This document shows, piece by piece, positions 1 through 5,369 of a stretch of DNA of 6,580 nt. The stretch is from assembly GCA_025929455.1 (NCBI GenBank), contig JAICMB010000189.1:1-6580 (forward strand). The letters are read 5' to 3'. The notes under the pieces were generated by a model. It searched no databases and was not told where the DNA came from. It saw only the letters and a list, made by a program, of their open reading frames with translations. Position 1 is the first letter of the stretch, and each line of letters opens with the position of its first letter. The translations under genes and the position numbers were made by a program. Source of the stretch: Bryobacteraceae bacterium (lineage in GTDB: Bacteria > Acidobacteriota > Terriglobia > Bryobacterales > Bryobacteraceae).

Positions 1-273
1 TACGGCGACATGGTGAAGGACACGATGAAGCAAGTGCTGCGAGCGATCGCGGAGGCGCGGCAAGACGGCGTGGCGATCGACGTATCGGGAATGGACGAGT
101 TCGACATCGGGGATTTCGGGGTGGAGCTGGCAGACGCGAAGCAGTTGTTGGAGCTGGGGGTAAAGTCGCCGACGCTGGCGAAGCAGGTTTATAAGAAGCT
201 GGCCCTGAAGTTTCTGTGCGATGTGCGGCAGGACATTAAGGATCAGATCGCGCGGGAGATCGAGGGGGCGTAG
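1..273 (+). CDS. Probable phage portal protein, C-terminal end (partial)
   Basis: The frame is open at the left edge (Tyr-Gly-Asp precede the Met at position 10), so this is most likely the end of a longer protein rather than an 87-residue gene. The visible part is mainly helical and charged, with an acidic stretch (FDIGDFGVELADAKQLLELG) and a lysine-rich helix near the end (LAKQVYKKLALKFLCDVRQD). This style fits the C-terminal helical region of phage portal proteins, and its place directly before scaffold and coat genes is the standard portal position. A portal forms the dodecameric ring at one capsid vertex through which DNA is packaged. The identity rests on position and general resemblance, since no diagnostic portal motif lies inside the window. 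It stops 98 bases before the scaffold start; that gap holds a palindromic repeat. If the Met at 10 were a true start it would be a small unknown protein. Confidence 0.5.
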   Translation, partial: YGDMVKDTMKQVLRAIAEARQDGVAIDVSGMDEFDIGDFGVELADAKQLLELGVKSPTLAKQVYKKLALKFLCDVRQDIKDQIAREIEGA

Positions 274-282
274 TCTGTTGTG

Positions 283-328
283 GCGGAGGCCGATTGAAAA
301 TCGGCCGCAGGTTAAAAACCTGCCCCAC
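283..328. repeat. Tandem-hairpin interspersed repeat, copy 1
   Basis: Two perfect short hairpins stand side by side. The first pairs GGCCGATT (288-295) with AATCGGCC (299-306) around a 3-base loop. The second pairs GCAGGTT (307-313) with AACCTGC (317-323) around AAA. CCCAC follows. An almost identical unit lies at 2065-2112. Both copies sit just upstream of a ribosome binding site inside the structural operon. No T-tract follows, so it does not look like an intrinsic terminator. It could affect mRNA stability or be a non-autonomous mobile repeat. Confidence 0.85.
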
Positions 329-362
329 TTCAGAGGACAGGCTTAGCAGCAAGCATTCTCAA

Positions 363-367
363 AGGAG
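363..367 (+). promoter_or_regulatory. Ribosome binding site that fixes the scaffold start
   Basis: AGGAG at 363-367 lies 4 bases before the ATG at 372. The same frame can be extended upstream to a TTG at 294, but that codon is inside the repeat hairpin and has no such site. The ATG at 372 is therefore the better start. Confidence 0.75.
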
Positions 368-371
368 CCTT

Positions 372-950
372 ATGGACGAGAACACTACGGGTGCGCCCGG
401 GGATAACGGCGTTGAAATGCGCTCGATTATCCGGGGCGTGATTGAAGAATTTGTGCGTGCCGAGCAGGCCAAAGCCGAGCCGGCATACAAGACGGAATTG
501 ATGGAAGAGCGCAGGCGGCGCGAGCAGCTTGAAGGGCGCGTGAATGAACTGGTTGCGGAAGCGGACCGCAGCCGCCGTATGGCGGACGAGGCGGACCGCA
601 GCGCGACCATTCGCACCGAGCTGCAGCGGCTGGGGGTCAACAAGATCGACCTCGCGTTCCGTGCGGTGAAAGACGACATACAGCGAGCCGACGATGGCCG
701 GCTGGTGGCGCGCGGACCGCAGGGCGAGGTGGCCGTGAAGGACTACCTGTCGCAATTCGTCAACGAAAATCCCGAGCTGCTGCCCGCGCGTATCGCGGGA
801 GGCAGCGGGACGGGCCCGGCGCAGAAGAACGTGCCGGCGTCCAGCGGACTCGATCTGGACAAAATCCGGCCAGGAATGGATCCGGAGGAGATGGACCGGG
901 TACGCCAGGAGATCGCGCGCGTAGCAAGTCAGACGCTGCGCGGTTTCTAG
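372..950 (+). CDS. Phage capsid scaffolding-like protein
   Basis: This 192-residue hydrophilic protein lies between the probable portal gene and the coat gene, the standard place for a scaffold. Residues ~15-85 are a charged helix or coiled coil rich in Glu, Arg and Ala (EERRRREQLEGRVNELVAEA). It contains a short internal duplication of EADRS, encoded by a 12-base direct repeat at 561-572 and 591-602. Residues ~140-160 are a Gly/Ser/Pro linker, and the last ~25 residues form an Arg-containing amphipathic helix (DPEEMDRVRQEIARVASQTL). In P22 and similar phages, scaffold proteins are helical and bind coat through a basic C-terminal segment, then leave the procapsid; the same job here is an inference. 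No protease motif (Ser or His catalytic signature) is seen, so a fused capsid protease is unlikely. Scaffold sequences diverge quickly, so the call rests on architecture and position. Confidence 0.7.
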   Translation: MDENTTGAPGDNGVEMRSIIRGVIEEFVRAEQAKAEPAYKTELMEERRRREQLEGRVNELVAEADRSRRMADEADRSATIRTELQRLGVNKIDLAFRAVKDDIQRADDGRLVARGPQGEVAVKDYLSQFVNENPELLPARIAGGSGTGPAQKNVPASSGLDLDKIRPGMDPEEMDRVRQEIARVASQTLRGF

Positions 951-975
951 CGAAAGTAAAGGAGAAAAAACACGA

Positions 976-1887
976 ATGCCAGCGATTACATCGACAAATG
1001 TCGCATCCGCGATCGTGAAGCTGGTTGCCGCTGACGCCTTGCCGGCGTTGATGAGCAATCTGGTGATGGGCAATCTGGTGAACCGCGATTACGAGCCGGT
1101 ACTGGCTAACAGCGGCGATACCGTAAATGTGCCGATCCCTCCGACGCTGGTGGCGAACAATATCGCCGAAGGCGGTACGGTGCAAACGCAGAACCCGAAT
1201 CTGGGCAACGCACAGATCGTGCTGAACTCGCACGTGGAAGCGACGTTTCAGATTCCGGACGTCACGAAGGTTGTGGCGGTTCCCGATCTGCTGAAGCTGT
1301 ATATGCAGCCGGCAGTGGTGGCTCTGGCGGAGAAGATCGAGTCGGACCTGCTGAGCCTTTATCCGCAGTTCACGGTGAATGCGGCGGTGGGCACGCCGGG
1401 TACGGCGATCACGGAAGCCGTTGTGGACCAGGCGGAAACGCTGCTGTTCCAGAGCAAGGTTCCGTCGAGCGCCGCGAAGTACCTGGTGGTCGATCCGAAC
1501 ACCTACTCGGCGATGCGCCAGATTCCGCGCTTCAGCGAGTATTACAGCGCCGGTGACGCGGGCCTCCGCGCCCTGGTTGACGGCGCCGTCGGCAAGATCA
1601 AAGACTTCTACGTTTTCCGGTCGCAGTTGGTGCCGCGGACGGGTAGCGGTCCGACGATCACACACAACATGGCGTTTGCTAAGGACGCGGTTGGGCTCGT
1701 TGTCCGCCGCCTGCCTCAGCCTCTGCCGGGGACGGGCGCTATCGCCGAGTACGCCGAGATCGGCAACTTCGGTCTGCGTGTGGTGATGAGCTATCACCCC
1801 GACACGCTGGCGCAGCAGTTCACCGTGGACGTGCTGTACGGCTGCGGTGTGCTGCGCAACGGCTTTGGCGTGCAGGTGAACAGCTAG
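976..1887 (+). CDS. Major capsid protein, P22 coat (gene 5)-like
   Basis: This 303-residue protein forms the icosahedral shell. AAAGGAG at 958-964 precedes the ATG. It opens with a helix (ITSTNVASAIVKLVAADALP), followed by a stretch with NRDYEPVLANSGDTVNVPIP that matches the start of P22-type coats, where the target is 'long-loop' contacts. A spine helix follows at ~105-128 (LLKLYMQPAVVALAEKIESD). The C-terminal part is most telling: FAKDAVGLVVRRLPQPLPG, then GLRVVMSYHPDTLAQQFTVD and VLYGCGVLRNGFGVQVN, which parallels the end of P22 coat (bases of the A domain, then a WYG-like strand). P22 coat has ~430 residues; the ~125-residue difference corresponds to the inserted telokin-like I-domain, which is replaced here by a short loop at residues ~219-231. 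The HK97 fold is inferred from the family. A repeat-rich gap follows. Confidence 0.85.
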   Translation: MPAITSTNVASAIVKLVAADALPALMSNLVMGNLVNRDYEPVLANSGDTVNVPIPPTLVANNIAEGGTVQTQNPNLGNAQIVLNSHVEATFQIPDVTKVVAVPDLLKLYMQPAVVALAEKIESDLLSLYPQFTVNAAVGTPGTAITEAVVDQAETLLFQSKVPSSAAKYLVVDPNTYSAMRQIPRFSEYYSAGDAGLRALVDGAVGKIKDFYVFRSQLVPRTGSGPTITHNMAFAKDAVGLVVRRLPQPLPGTGAIAEYAEIGNFGLRVVMSYHPDTLAQQFTVDVLYGCGVLRNGFGVQVNS

Positions 1888-1919
1888 CCATTGTCTTGGC
1901 GGGGCCGCAACGGCGGGAG

Positions 1920-2023
1920 CGGCTCCGCGCTTTGCTTATCGAGGGCGAACGGGTCGGAGACCCGCTGTAGGGGTGGACGCCTGCCCCACAAGACAGCGGA
2001 GCCGTGAGCTCAACACAAAGCGC
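1920..2023. repeat. Long imperfect inverted repeat after the coat gene
   Basis: CGGCTCCGC at 1920-1928 is the reverse complement of GCGGAGCCG at 1996-2004. GCGCTTTG at 1927-1934 is the reverse complement of CAAAGCGC at 2016-2023. The two pairings share bases 1927-1928, so the full arms compete slightly, but together they make a mirror-like outer stem. Inside lies a 6-base-pair hairpin (CGGGTC 1950-1955 with GACCCG 1959-1964). The layout suggests a composite repeat, possibly a small non-autonomous element. No open frame of note and no T-rich terminator is seen in 1888-2135. Confidence 0.6.
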
Positions 2024-2048
2024 AGCCAGCAGAGACTGGCCGCGCCAC
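2022..2048. repeat. CAGCAAGACTG-type hairpin repeat, copy 1
   Basis: GCAGCCAG, a 6-base loop CAGAGA, then CTGGC and CGCGCCAC. The core CCAG/CTGG stem and the trailing GCCAC agree with the related units at 3767-3792 and 6400-6425. This copy has one extra loop base relative to the other two. Confidence 0.7.
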
Positions 2049-2064
2049 TGGATCTGCTCGAGAT

Positions 2065-2112
2065 GCGGGAGGCCGATTAGAAATCGGCCAGCAGGTTAAA
2101 AACCTGCCCCAC
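2065..2112. repeat. Tandem-hairpin interspersed repeat, copy 2
   Basis: This copy repeats the unit at 283-328. GGCCGATT (2071-2078) pairs with AATCGGCC (2082-2089) around AGA, and GCAGGTT (2091-2097) pairs with AACCTGC (2101-2107) around AAA, followed by CCCAC. Differences from copy 1 are confined to the first loop and single-base insertions beside the stems. Stems kept intact while loops vary is what structure-based selection or a folded mobile unit would give. The start of the next gene lies 24 bases downstream. Confidence 0.85.
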
Positions 2113-2135
2113 GAGTTTAGGAAAGGACAGGAAGC

Positions 2136-2462
2136 ATGGACCTACGGGGCTATTACGAAAAGATTCGGAAGGCGGCGCAGGAAATCACGACCGCAGATGT
2201 TGTGGTGGTGAGCCTGGAGACATCCGATGGCGGGCATGCGGGCGTGAAGACGGAAGTTCCGCGCGCGGTAGCAGCCCGGATGATCGTCGAAGGACGCGCG
2301 CGCCTGGCGGACGCGGCCGAGACGGAGACCTACCGGCACGGCGTGCAGGAATCGAAGCAGGCGGCAGATGAAGCCGCGGCGAGCGCGCGCGTGAAGCTGG
2401 CGGTGGTTCCGGAACAGGAACTCGCGGAGTTGCGCGGCGCGGCGAAGCAGCCGAAGAAGTAG
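2136..2462 (+). CDS. Small phage protein of unknown function between coat and connector
   Basis: I do not recognise a named family for this 108-residue protein. AAAGGA at 2122-2127 lies 8 bases before the ATG. Residues 1-20 are an amphipathic helix (MDLRGYYEKIRKAAQEI), 20-55 look like a small beta-rich unit (ADVVVVSLETSDGGHAGVKT, then EVPRAVAARMIVEGRARLA), and the rest is a low-complexity Ala/Glu/Lys helix ending in a basic KQPKK tail. There is no signal peptide or membrane segment. Its place between coat and connector, 11 bases before the connector gene with no promoter between, suggests a virion or head-completion role such as decoration or neck; that is inference from position. The 'EVPRAVAARMIVEGRARLA' segment looks like the short structural modules that phages use where a residue string is checked against a liganded loop, but no function can be assigned. 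Confidence 0.65.
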   Translation: MDLRGYYEKIRKAAQEITTADVVVVSLETSDGGHAGVKTEVPRAVAARMIVEGRARLADAAETETYRHGVQESKQAADEAAASARVKLAVVPEQELAELRGAAKQPKK

Positions 2463-2473
2463 CGAGGCGGAGA

Positions 2474-3259
2474 ATGGCGCTATTCACAGACGGAGTCATA
2501 AACACGATCAGCGATCTACAGAGCCATGACGCCGGCATTTTGGACATGGCGAACGGTGAAGGGATCGACCTGAGCGAGAAGACGGCGCTGGCACAGCAGG
2601 AAATCGGGGATGAGTTGATTGCGTTCCTCACGCGCCACCCGACGCAGGACCCGCGTGGGAGTGCCATGTTCGACATTTACACGCTGTGGGGGAGCGGCCG
2701 GCGGGCATACGGGCTGGGTGACGTGGTAGTGACGCCGGCGATGAAAACGTGGCACGCGCTGCAGAGCCTGGTGCGCGCTTATCGGGACGCGTATTTCAAC
2801 CAGCTTAACGATCGCTACCAGAAGAAGGCGGAAGCGTTTGAGACCGAGTCATTAGTCGCACGGCAGCGATGTTATGACGCGGGGATCGCGATTGCCATGA
2901 GTCCGGTGCCGAAGGCCGCACCTTCGATCACTGGGAATGGCGACGATTCGAACGCCACGATTTTTGTGCGCGTGAGCTGGGTGAACGCGTCTGGGCAGGA
3001 AGGCGTTGTTAGCGATGCGGCGGGACTGACGGGTACGACTGCGACGGTGCAGGCGGGTGCAGTTCCGACGAATGTAACGGGTTGGAAGGTGTACGCGGGA
3101 GCATCGCCGGACGACGTGATGTTGCAAACTCCGCAAGCACTCGCGCTGAACGCGTCATGGACGGCGCCGGCCGGCGCGTTGCAGACGGGCGCGGCACCGG
3201 GAAACGGGCAGGGCGTCGATACATACATCCTGAACATCAACAGGACGCCGAGGGGCTGA
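2474..3259 (+). CDS. Probable head-tail connector with C-terminal Ig/FN3-like domain
   Basis: This 261-residue protein has two parts. Residues 1-~148 are largely helical (DLSEKTALAQQEIGDELIAF; a Trp/Tyr-rich segment MKTWHALQSLVRAYRDAYFN; then QLNDRYQKKAEAFETES), in keeping with helical head-tail adaptors of the gp6/gp15 type. Residues ~149-255 are beta-rich with ATIFVRVSWVNASGQEGVVS, TGWKVYAGASPDDV and LNASWTAPAG. This is the pattern of Ig/FN3-like domains common on phage virion proteins, with conserved Trp and Tyr in the strands. GAGG at 2464-2467 lies 6 bases before the ATG. The gene follows the 108-residue gene by 11 bases and precedes the tail terminator by 1 base, so it is co-translated with the neck genes. 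The connector role is inferred from position and helical content. The Ig-like part probably faces outward and may bind surface glycans. A purely structural minor head protein is the main alternative. Confidence 0.55.
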   Translation: MALFTDGVINTISDLQSHDAGILDMANGEGIDLSEKTALAQQEIGDELIAFLTRHPTQDPRGSAMFDIYTLWGSGRRAYGLGDVVVTPAMKTWHALQSLVRAYRDAYFNQLNDRYQKKAEAFETESLVARQRCYDAGIAIAMSPVPKAAPSITGNGDDSNATIFVRVSWVNASGQEGVVSDAAGLTGTTATVQAGAVPTNVTGWKVYAGASPDDVMLQTPQALALNASWTAPAGALQTGAAPGNGQGVDTYILNINRTPRG

Positions 3260-3260
3260 C

Positions 3261-3755
3261 GTGAGTCAAATCGGAACCCGAGCGAGAGACAAGGCGGCGG
3301 CGTTGTTGGTGAACAACGGCGCGCTGCAGGACAGCGTGAATGACGTCGCTGGCCAGTTGCAATGGCCGGCGCCGGTGATTGGCGACCGGCAGATTGGTGC
3401 TCACAACATCGCGGCGGACCTGGCGGAGAAGACGGTGGGGGCGCGGTATCCGGCGGTGACGGTGTATTGCGAGAAGCTGACGAACTCGCTGCGCGAGAAG
3501 TTCCGGACCTTTTCGGGAACGGCCCGAGTGGCGATGGAAGCGCGGGTTTCGAGCGACCGGCTGGACACGGTGGACGGTGACCTGGCGCTGCTGGTGGACG
3601 CGATCACGGGAGTGCTGGATGCGAATCGTGGAGATTGGGGCGAGGGCTTTTTTTACACCGGCGGATATGAGGTGGCGTTCGCGCCGGCTAAACATGGCGG
3701 GCGGAACTTTTTGCAGACGGCGAAGGTGACGTTTGAGTTGCATGTGAGTCAGTAG
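3261..3755 (+). CDS. Tail terminator/completion-like protein
   Basis: This 164-residue protein starts with GTG one base after the preceding stop, with AGGGG at 3251-3255 as the ribosome binding site. It has an N-terminal helix (residues 5-35), then a core with YPAVTVYCEKLTNSLREKFR at ~63-82, a strand GTARVAMEARVSSDRLD, a helix DLALLVDAITGVLDAN, and the ending FFYTGGYEVAFAPAKHGGRN plus a last strand FLQTAKVTFELHVS. The order strand-helix-strand-helix-hairpin-strand is that of tail terminator proteins (lambda gpU, SPP1 gp17 type), which form a ring that caps the growing tail tube and joins it to the head. Position directly before the tail tube gene agrees. The residues KHGGRNF look like a conserved turn in this group. 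No membrane or signal segment is present. Assignment rests on fold-like pattern and order rather than strong identity. Confidence 0.65.
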   Translation: MSQIGTRARDKAAALLVNNGALQDSVNDVAGQLQWPAPVIGDRQIGAHNIAADLAEKTVGARYPAVTVYCEKLTNSLREKFRTFSGTARVAMEARVSSDRLDTVDGDLALLVDAITGVLDANRGDWGEGFFYTGGYEVAFAPAKHGGRNFLQTAKVTFELHVSQ

Positions 3756-3763
3756 GCGGGCGA

Positions 3764-3792
3764 AGGGCAGGCAGCAAGACTGCCTGCCCTAC
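3764..3792. repeat. Perfect 11-bp hairpin repeat, copy 2 of the CAGCAAGACTG family
   Basis: AGGGCAGGCAG (3764-3774) is perfectly complementary to CTGCCTGCCCT (3780-3790) around the loop CAAGA, followed by AC. It belongs to the same family as 2022-2048 and 6400-6425. It lies between the terminator and tail tube genes, 22 bases before the tube ATG, and has no T-tract, so it is not a typical intrinsic terminator. A stem here could shield the 5' end of a processed tube mRNA, which would suit the most abundant tail protein; that is inference. Confidence 0.85.
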
Positions 3793-3811
3793 TCCGAAAG
3801 GCACGGAACAG

Positions 3812-4984
3812 ATGGCATATATATCTTCAAATAACAACCGCTTTTTTGTGGCGCTGGAGCAAGGGTACGGACAGGCCGCAGCGGCGTTGACAGCGGGCAA
3901 CCGGATTCCGGCCGTAAAGCTGACGACGAAGCACGCGCCCAATTTGCCGCCGCGAAAAGACAAGACGGGGACGCGAACGTTTATCGGCGAGCCACTGGGG
4001 CTGAGGTCGAAGACGACTTACACGCTGCGGAGTTATATGACGGCGTGGCAGAACCAGGGGCAAGCGCCGGCACATGCGGCGCTGTTTCAAGCGGCACTGG
4101 GCGGAGGCTCGGCGGTGGCGCAAGCGAATGCGGTGGCATCGGCGGCGGACGCGAGCACGATCACGTTTGCGACGCCGCACGGGCTGGTGCCGGGAAACGC
4201 GATCGCGATCGGCAGCGATGTGCGATTTGTGGCGGCGGTAGTGGACGCGCACACGCTGCATTTGAACGCGCCGTTATCGGTCGTTCCGCTGGCGGGGACG
4301 GCGACGACGCAGGCATGGACGTGCCAGCTCGCGCAGGACCTCGGCAGTTTGTCGATTTTCGATTTCTGGTCGCCGGGGTCGGCGTTGCAGCGGGCACTGT
4401 CGGGGGCGGCCGTGGATCAGATGCAGATCCACATTAATGCCGACTATCACGAATTCGAGTTTTCGGGGCCCGCGGCGGATGTGCTGGACACGACGAGCTT
4501 TGAGCAGGGGCAAGCGGCACTTACGCAGTTTCCGCCGGAACCGGACACGAGCGGGTTCGATTACACGATTATTCCGGGGCATCTCGGGCAATGCTGGGCG
4601 GGGCCGTCTCCGAACGAATTTCTCACGCTAACGGCGGCAAAAGTTGTTCTGAAAAACAACCTGTCGCTGCGCGATGACGAATTCGGTTCGACCTATGCGC
4701 GCGGCATTGCAGCGGGTATCCGGACAGCGACGGTCGATTTCACGGTATACGCGCAGGATGACGCGAGCACGCAGGCGCTGTATCAGGCGGCGCGGCAACG
4801 TTCGCCGGTTCCGGTGATGTTTCAACTGGGCGATACGCCGGGGCAGATGTTCGCGGTGTACATGAAGAGCGTGGCGCTGCAGGTGCCGCAGGTAGATGAC
4901 AGCGACAAGCTGCAGCAGTGGAATTTTCAAAACTGCCGCGCGCAGGGGAGCGGAGATGACGAGATTGTCATTGCGTTTGCCTGA
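3812..4984 (+). CDS. Phage tail tube (major tail) protein with inserted beta domain
   Basis: This 390-residue protein is the likely tube subunit, which stacks as hexameric rings along the tail. GAAAGG at 3796-3801 precedes the ATG. The N-terminal part (1-~95) has RFFVALEQGYGQAAAALTAG, GTRTFIGEPLGLRSKTTYTL and a helix LRSYMTAWQNQG. The C-terminal part has strands such as DQMQIHINADYHEFEFSGPA, EFLTLTAAKVVLKNNLSLRD and RTATVDFTVYAQDDASTQAL, ending with GQMFAVYMKSVALQVPQVDD. These alternating strands and the DD(E)FGS loop are usual for siphovirus tail tube proteins. An extra unit at ~108-165 (DASTITFATPHGLVPGNAIA, then AAVVDAHTLHLNAPL) looks like the small FCCH-like beta domain often inserted in phage structural proteins. 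The length is well above a minimal tube protein (~200-250), as the insert and long loops would explain. No sheath gene is adjacent. The 3' end overlaps the chaperone start by 29 bases. Confidence 0.75.
   Translation: MAYISSNNNRFFVALEQGYGQAAAALTAGNRIPAVKLTTKHAPNLPPRKDKTGTRTFIGEPLGLRSKTTYTLRSYMTAWQNQGQAPAHAALFQAALGGGSAVAQANAVASAADASTITFATPHGLVPGNAIAIGSDVRFVAAVVDAHTLHLNAPLSVVPLAGTATTQAWTCQLAQDLGSLSIFDFWSPGSALQRALSGAAVDQMQIHINADYHEFEFSGPAADVLDTTSFEQGQAALTQFPPEPDTSGFDYTIIPGHLGQCWAGPSPNEFLTLTAAKVVLKNNLSLRDDEFGSTYARGIAAGIRTATVDFTVYAQDDASTQALYQAARQRSPVPVMFQLGDTPGQMFAVYMKSVALQVPQVDDSDKLQQWNFQNCRAQGSGDDEIVIAFA
4944..4950 (+). promoter_or_regulatory. Ribosome binding site for the tail chaperone, inside the tube gene
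   Basis: AGGGGAG lies 5 bases before the ATG at 4956. This start makes the chaperone overlap the tube gene by 29 bases. An earlier ATG in the same frame at 4896 has no comparable site and would add a 20-residue extension unlike the rest, so 4956 is preferred. Confidence 0.7.
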
Positions 4985-5369
4985 GTGCGGGCGCGGTGCA
5001 ACGCACCAATACGCGAGCACGCTGACGCTGCACTCGGATGCGGTCGCGGGAGTGAGCTTCACGATCCGGCGGATGTCATTCGGCCGGCGCATCGAACTGT
5101 ACCGGCTCATACGAGAGCTGGCCGTGAAAGCGCCGTTTATCGAAGCGTCGGAAGACGTGCGGGACCGGCTCGAGGCGAACCTGCTGGCGTGTGAGATCGA
5201 GCGGCTCTATATCGAGTGGGGCCTGGTGGATGTTGCGGGACTCACGATCGATGGTGAAGCAGCAACGCGCGAGACATTGCTGGCGCGTGGGCCTGAGCCG
5301 TTGTGCCGTGAGATTGCGGGCGCGGTCCGCCGTGAGTGCGGGTTGACGGACGACGAACGAAAAAACTGA
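4956..5369 (+). CDS. Tail assembly chaperone, short form (lambda gpG analogue)
   Basis: This 137-residue protein follows the tail tube gene and precedes a tape-measure-like gene, which is the fixed place of the gpG-type chaperone. It contains a beta-like start (LTLHSDAVAGVSFTIRRMSF), then helices GRRIELYRLIRELAVKAPFI, EDVRDRLEANLLACEIERLY and ETLLARGPEPLCREIAGAVR, ending DDERKN. The IEWGLVDVAGLTIDG turn looks like the FGGLxIDG-type element that many tail chaperones share. Chaperones of this type bind and keep the tape measure protein soluble while the tube polymerises around it, and they are absent from the finished virion. The last two codons, AAA AAC, are the slippery part of a frameshift site directly followed by the TGA stop, so ribosomes that slip make a G-T fusion. 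The sequence identity to lambda gpG is not visible, as usual for this family; synteny plus frameshift carry the call. Confidence 0.8.
   Translation: MTRLSLRLPECGRGATHQYASTLTLHSDAVAGVSFTIRRMSFGRRIELYRLIRELAVKAPFIEASEDVRDRLEANLLACEIERLYIEWGLVDVAGLTIDGEAATRETLLARGPEPLCREIAGAVRRECGLTDDERKN

Noticed and set aside
283..328. CRISPR-like array
   Set aside because: The repeat copies are about 1.7 kb apart, with no regular spacers and no cas genes.
294..371. Upstream TTG start that would lengthen the scaffold protein by 26 residues
   Set aside because: The TTG lies in the repeat hairpin and lacks a ribosome binding site; the added residues are basic and unlike the rest, whereas the ATG at 372 has AGGAG at good spacing.
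1379..1786. Arg-rich plus-strand frame inside the coat gene
   Set aside because: A frame-shifted shadow of GC-rich coding DNA with low-complexity Arg/Ser content and no ribosome binding site.
760..1797. Long open frame on the minus strand opposite the coat gene (about 345 codons)
   Set aside because: It is rich in Arg, His and Gln, as expected for the antisense of a GC-rich, codon-biased gene, and lies fully across the well-supported coat protein and the scaffold end.
3764..3792. Intrinsic terminator before the tail tube gene
   Set aside because: The stem is strong but is followed by ACTCCGAAAG, not a T-tract, and the next gene starts 22 bases later.
5336..5365. Independent translation of the T frame from the GTG at 5336
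   Set aside because: There is no credible ribosome binding site, while the in-register A AAA AAC heptamer gives a known route to this frame.
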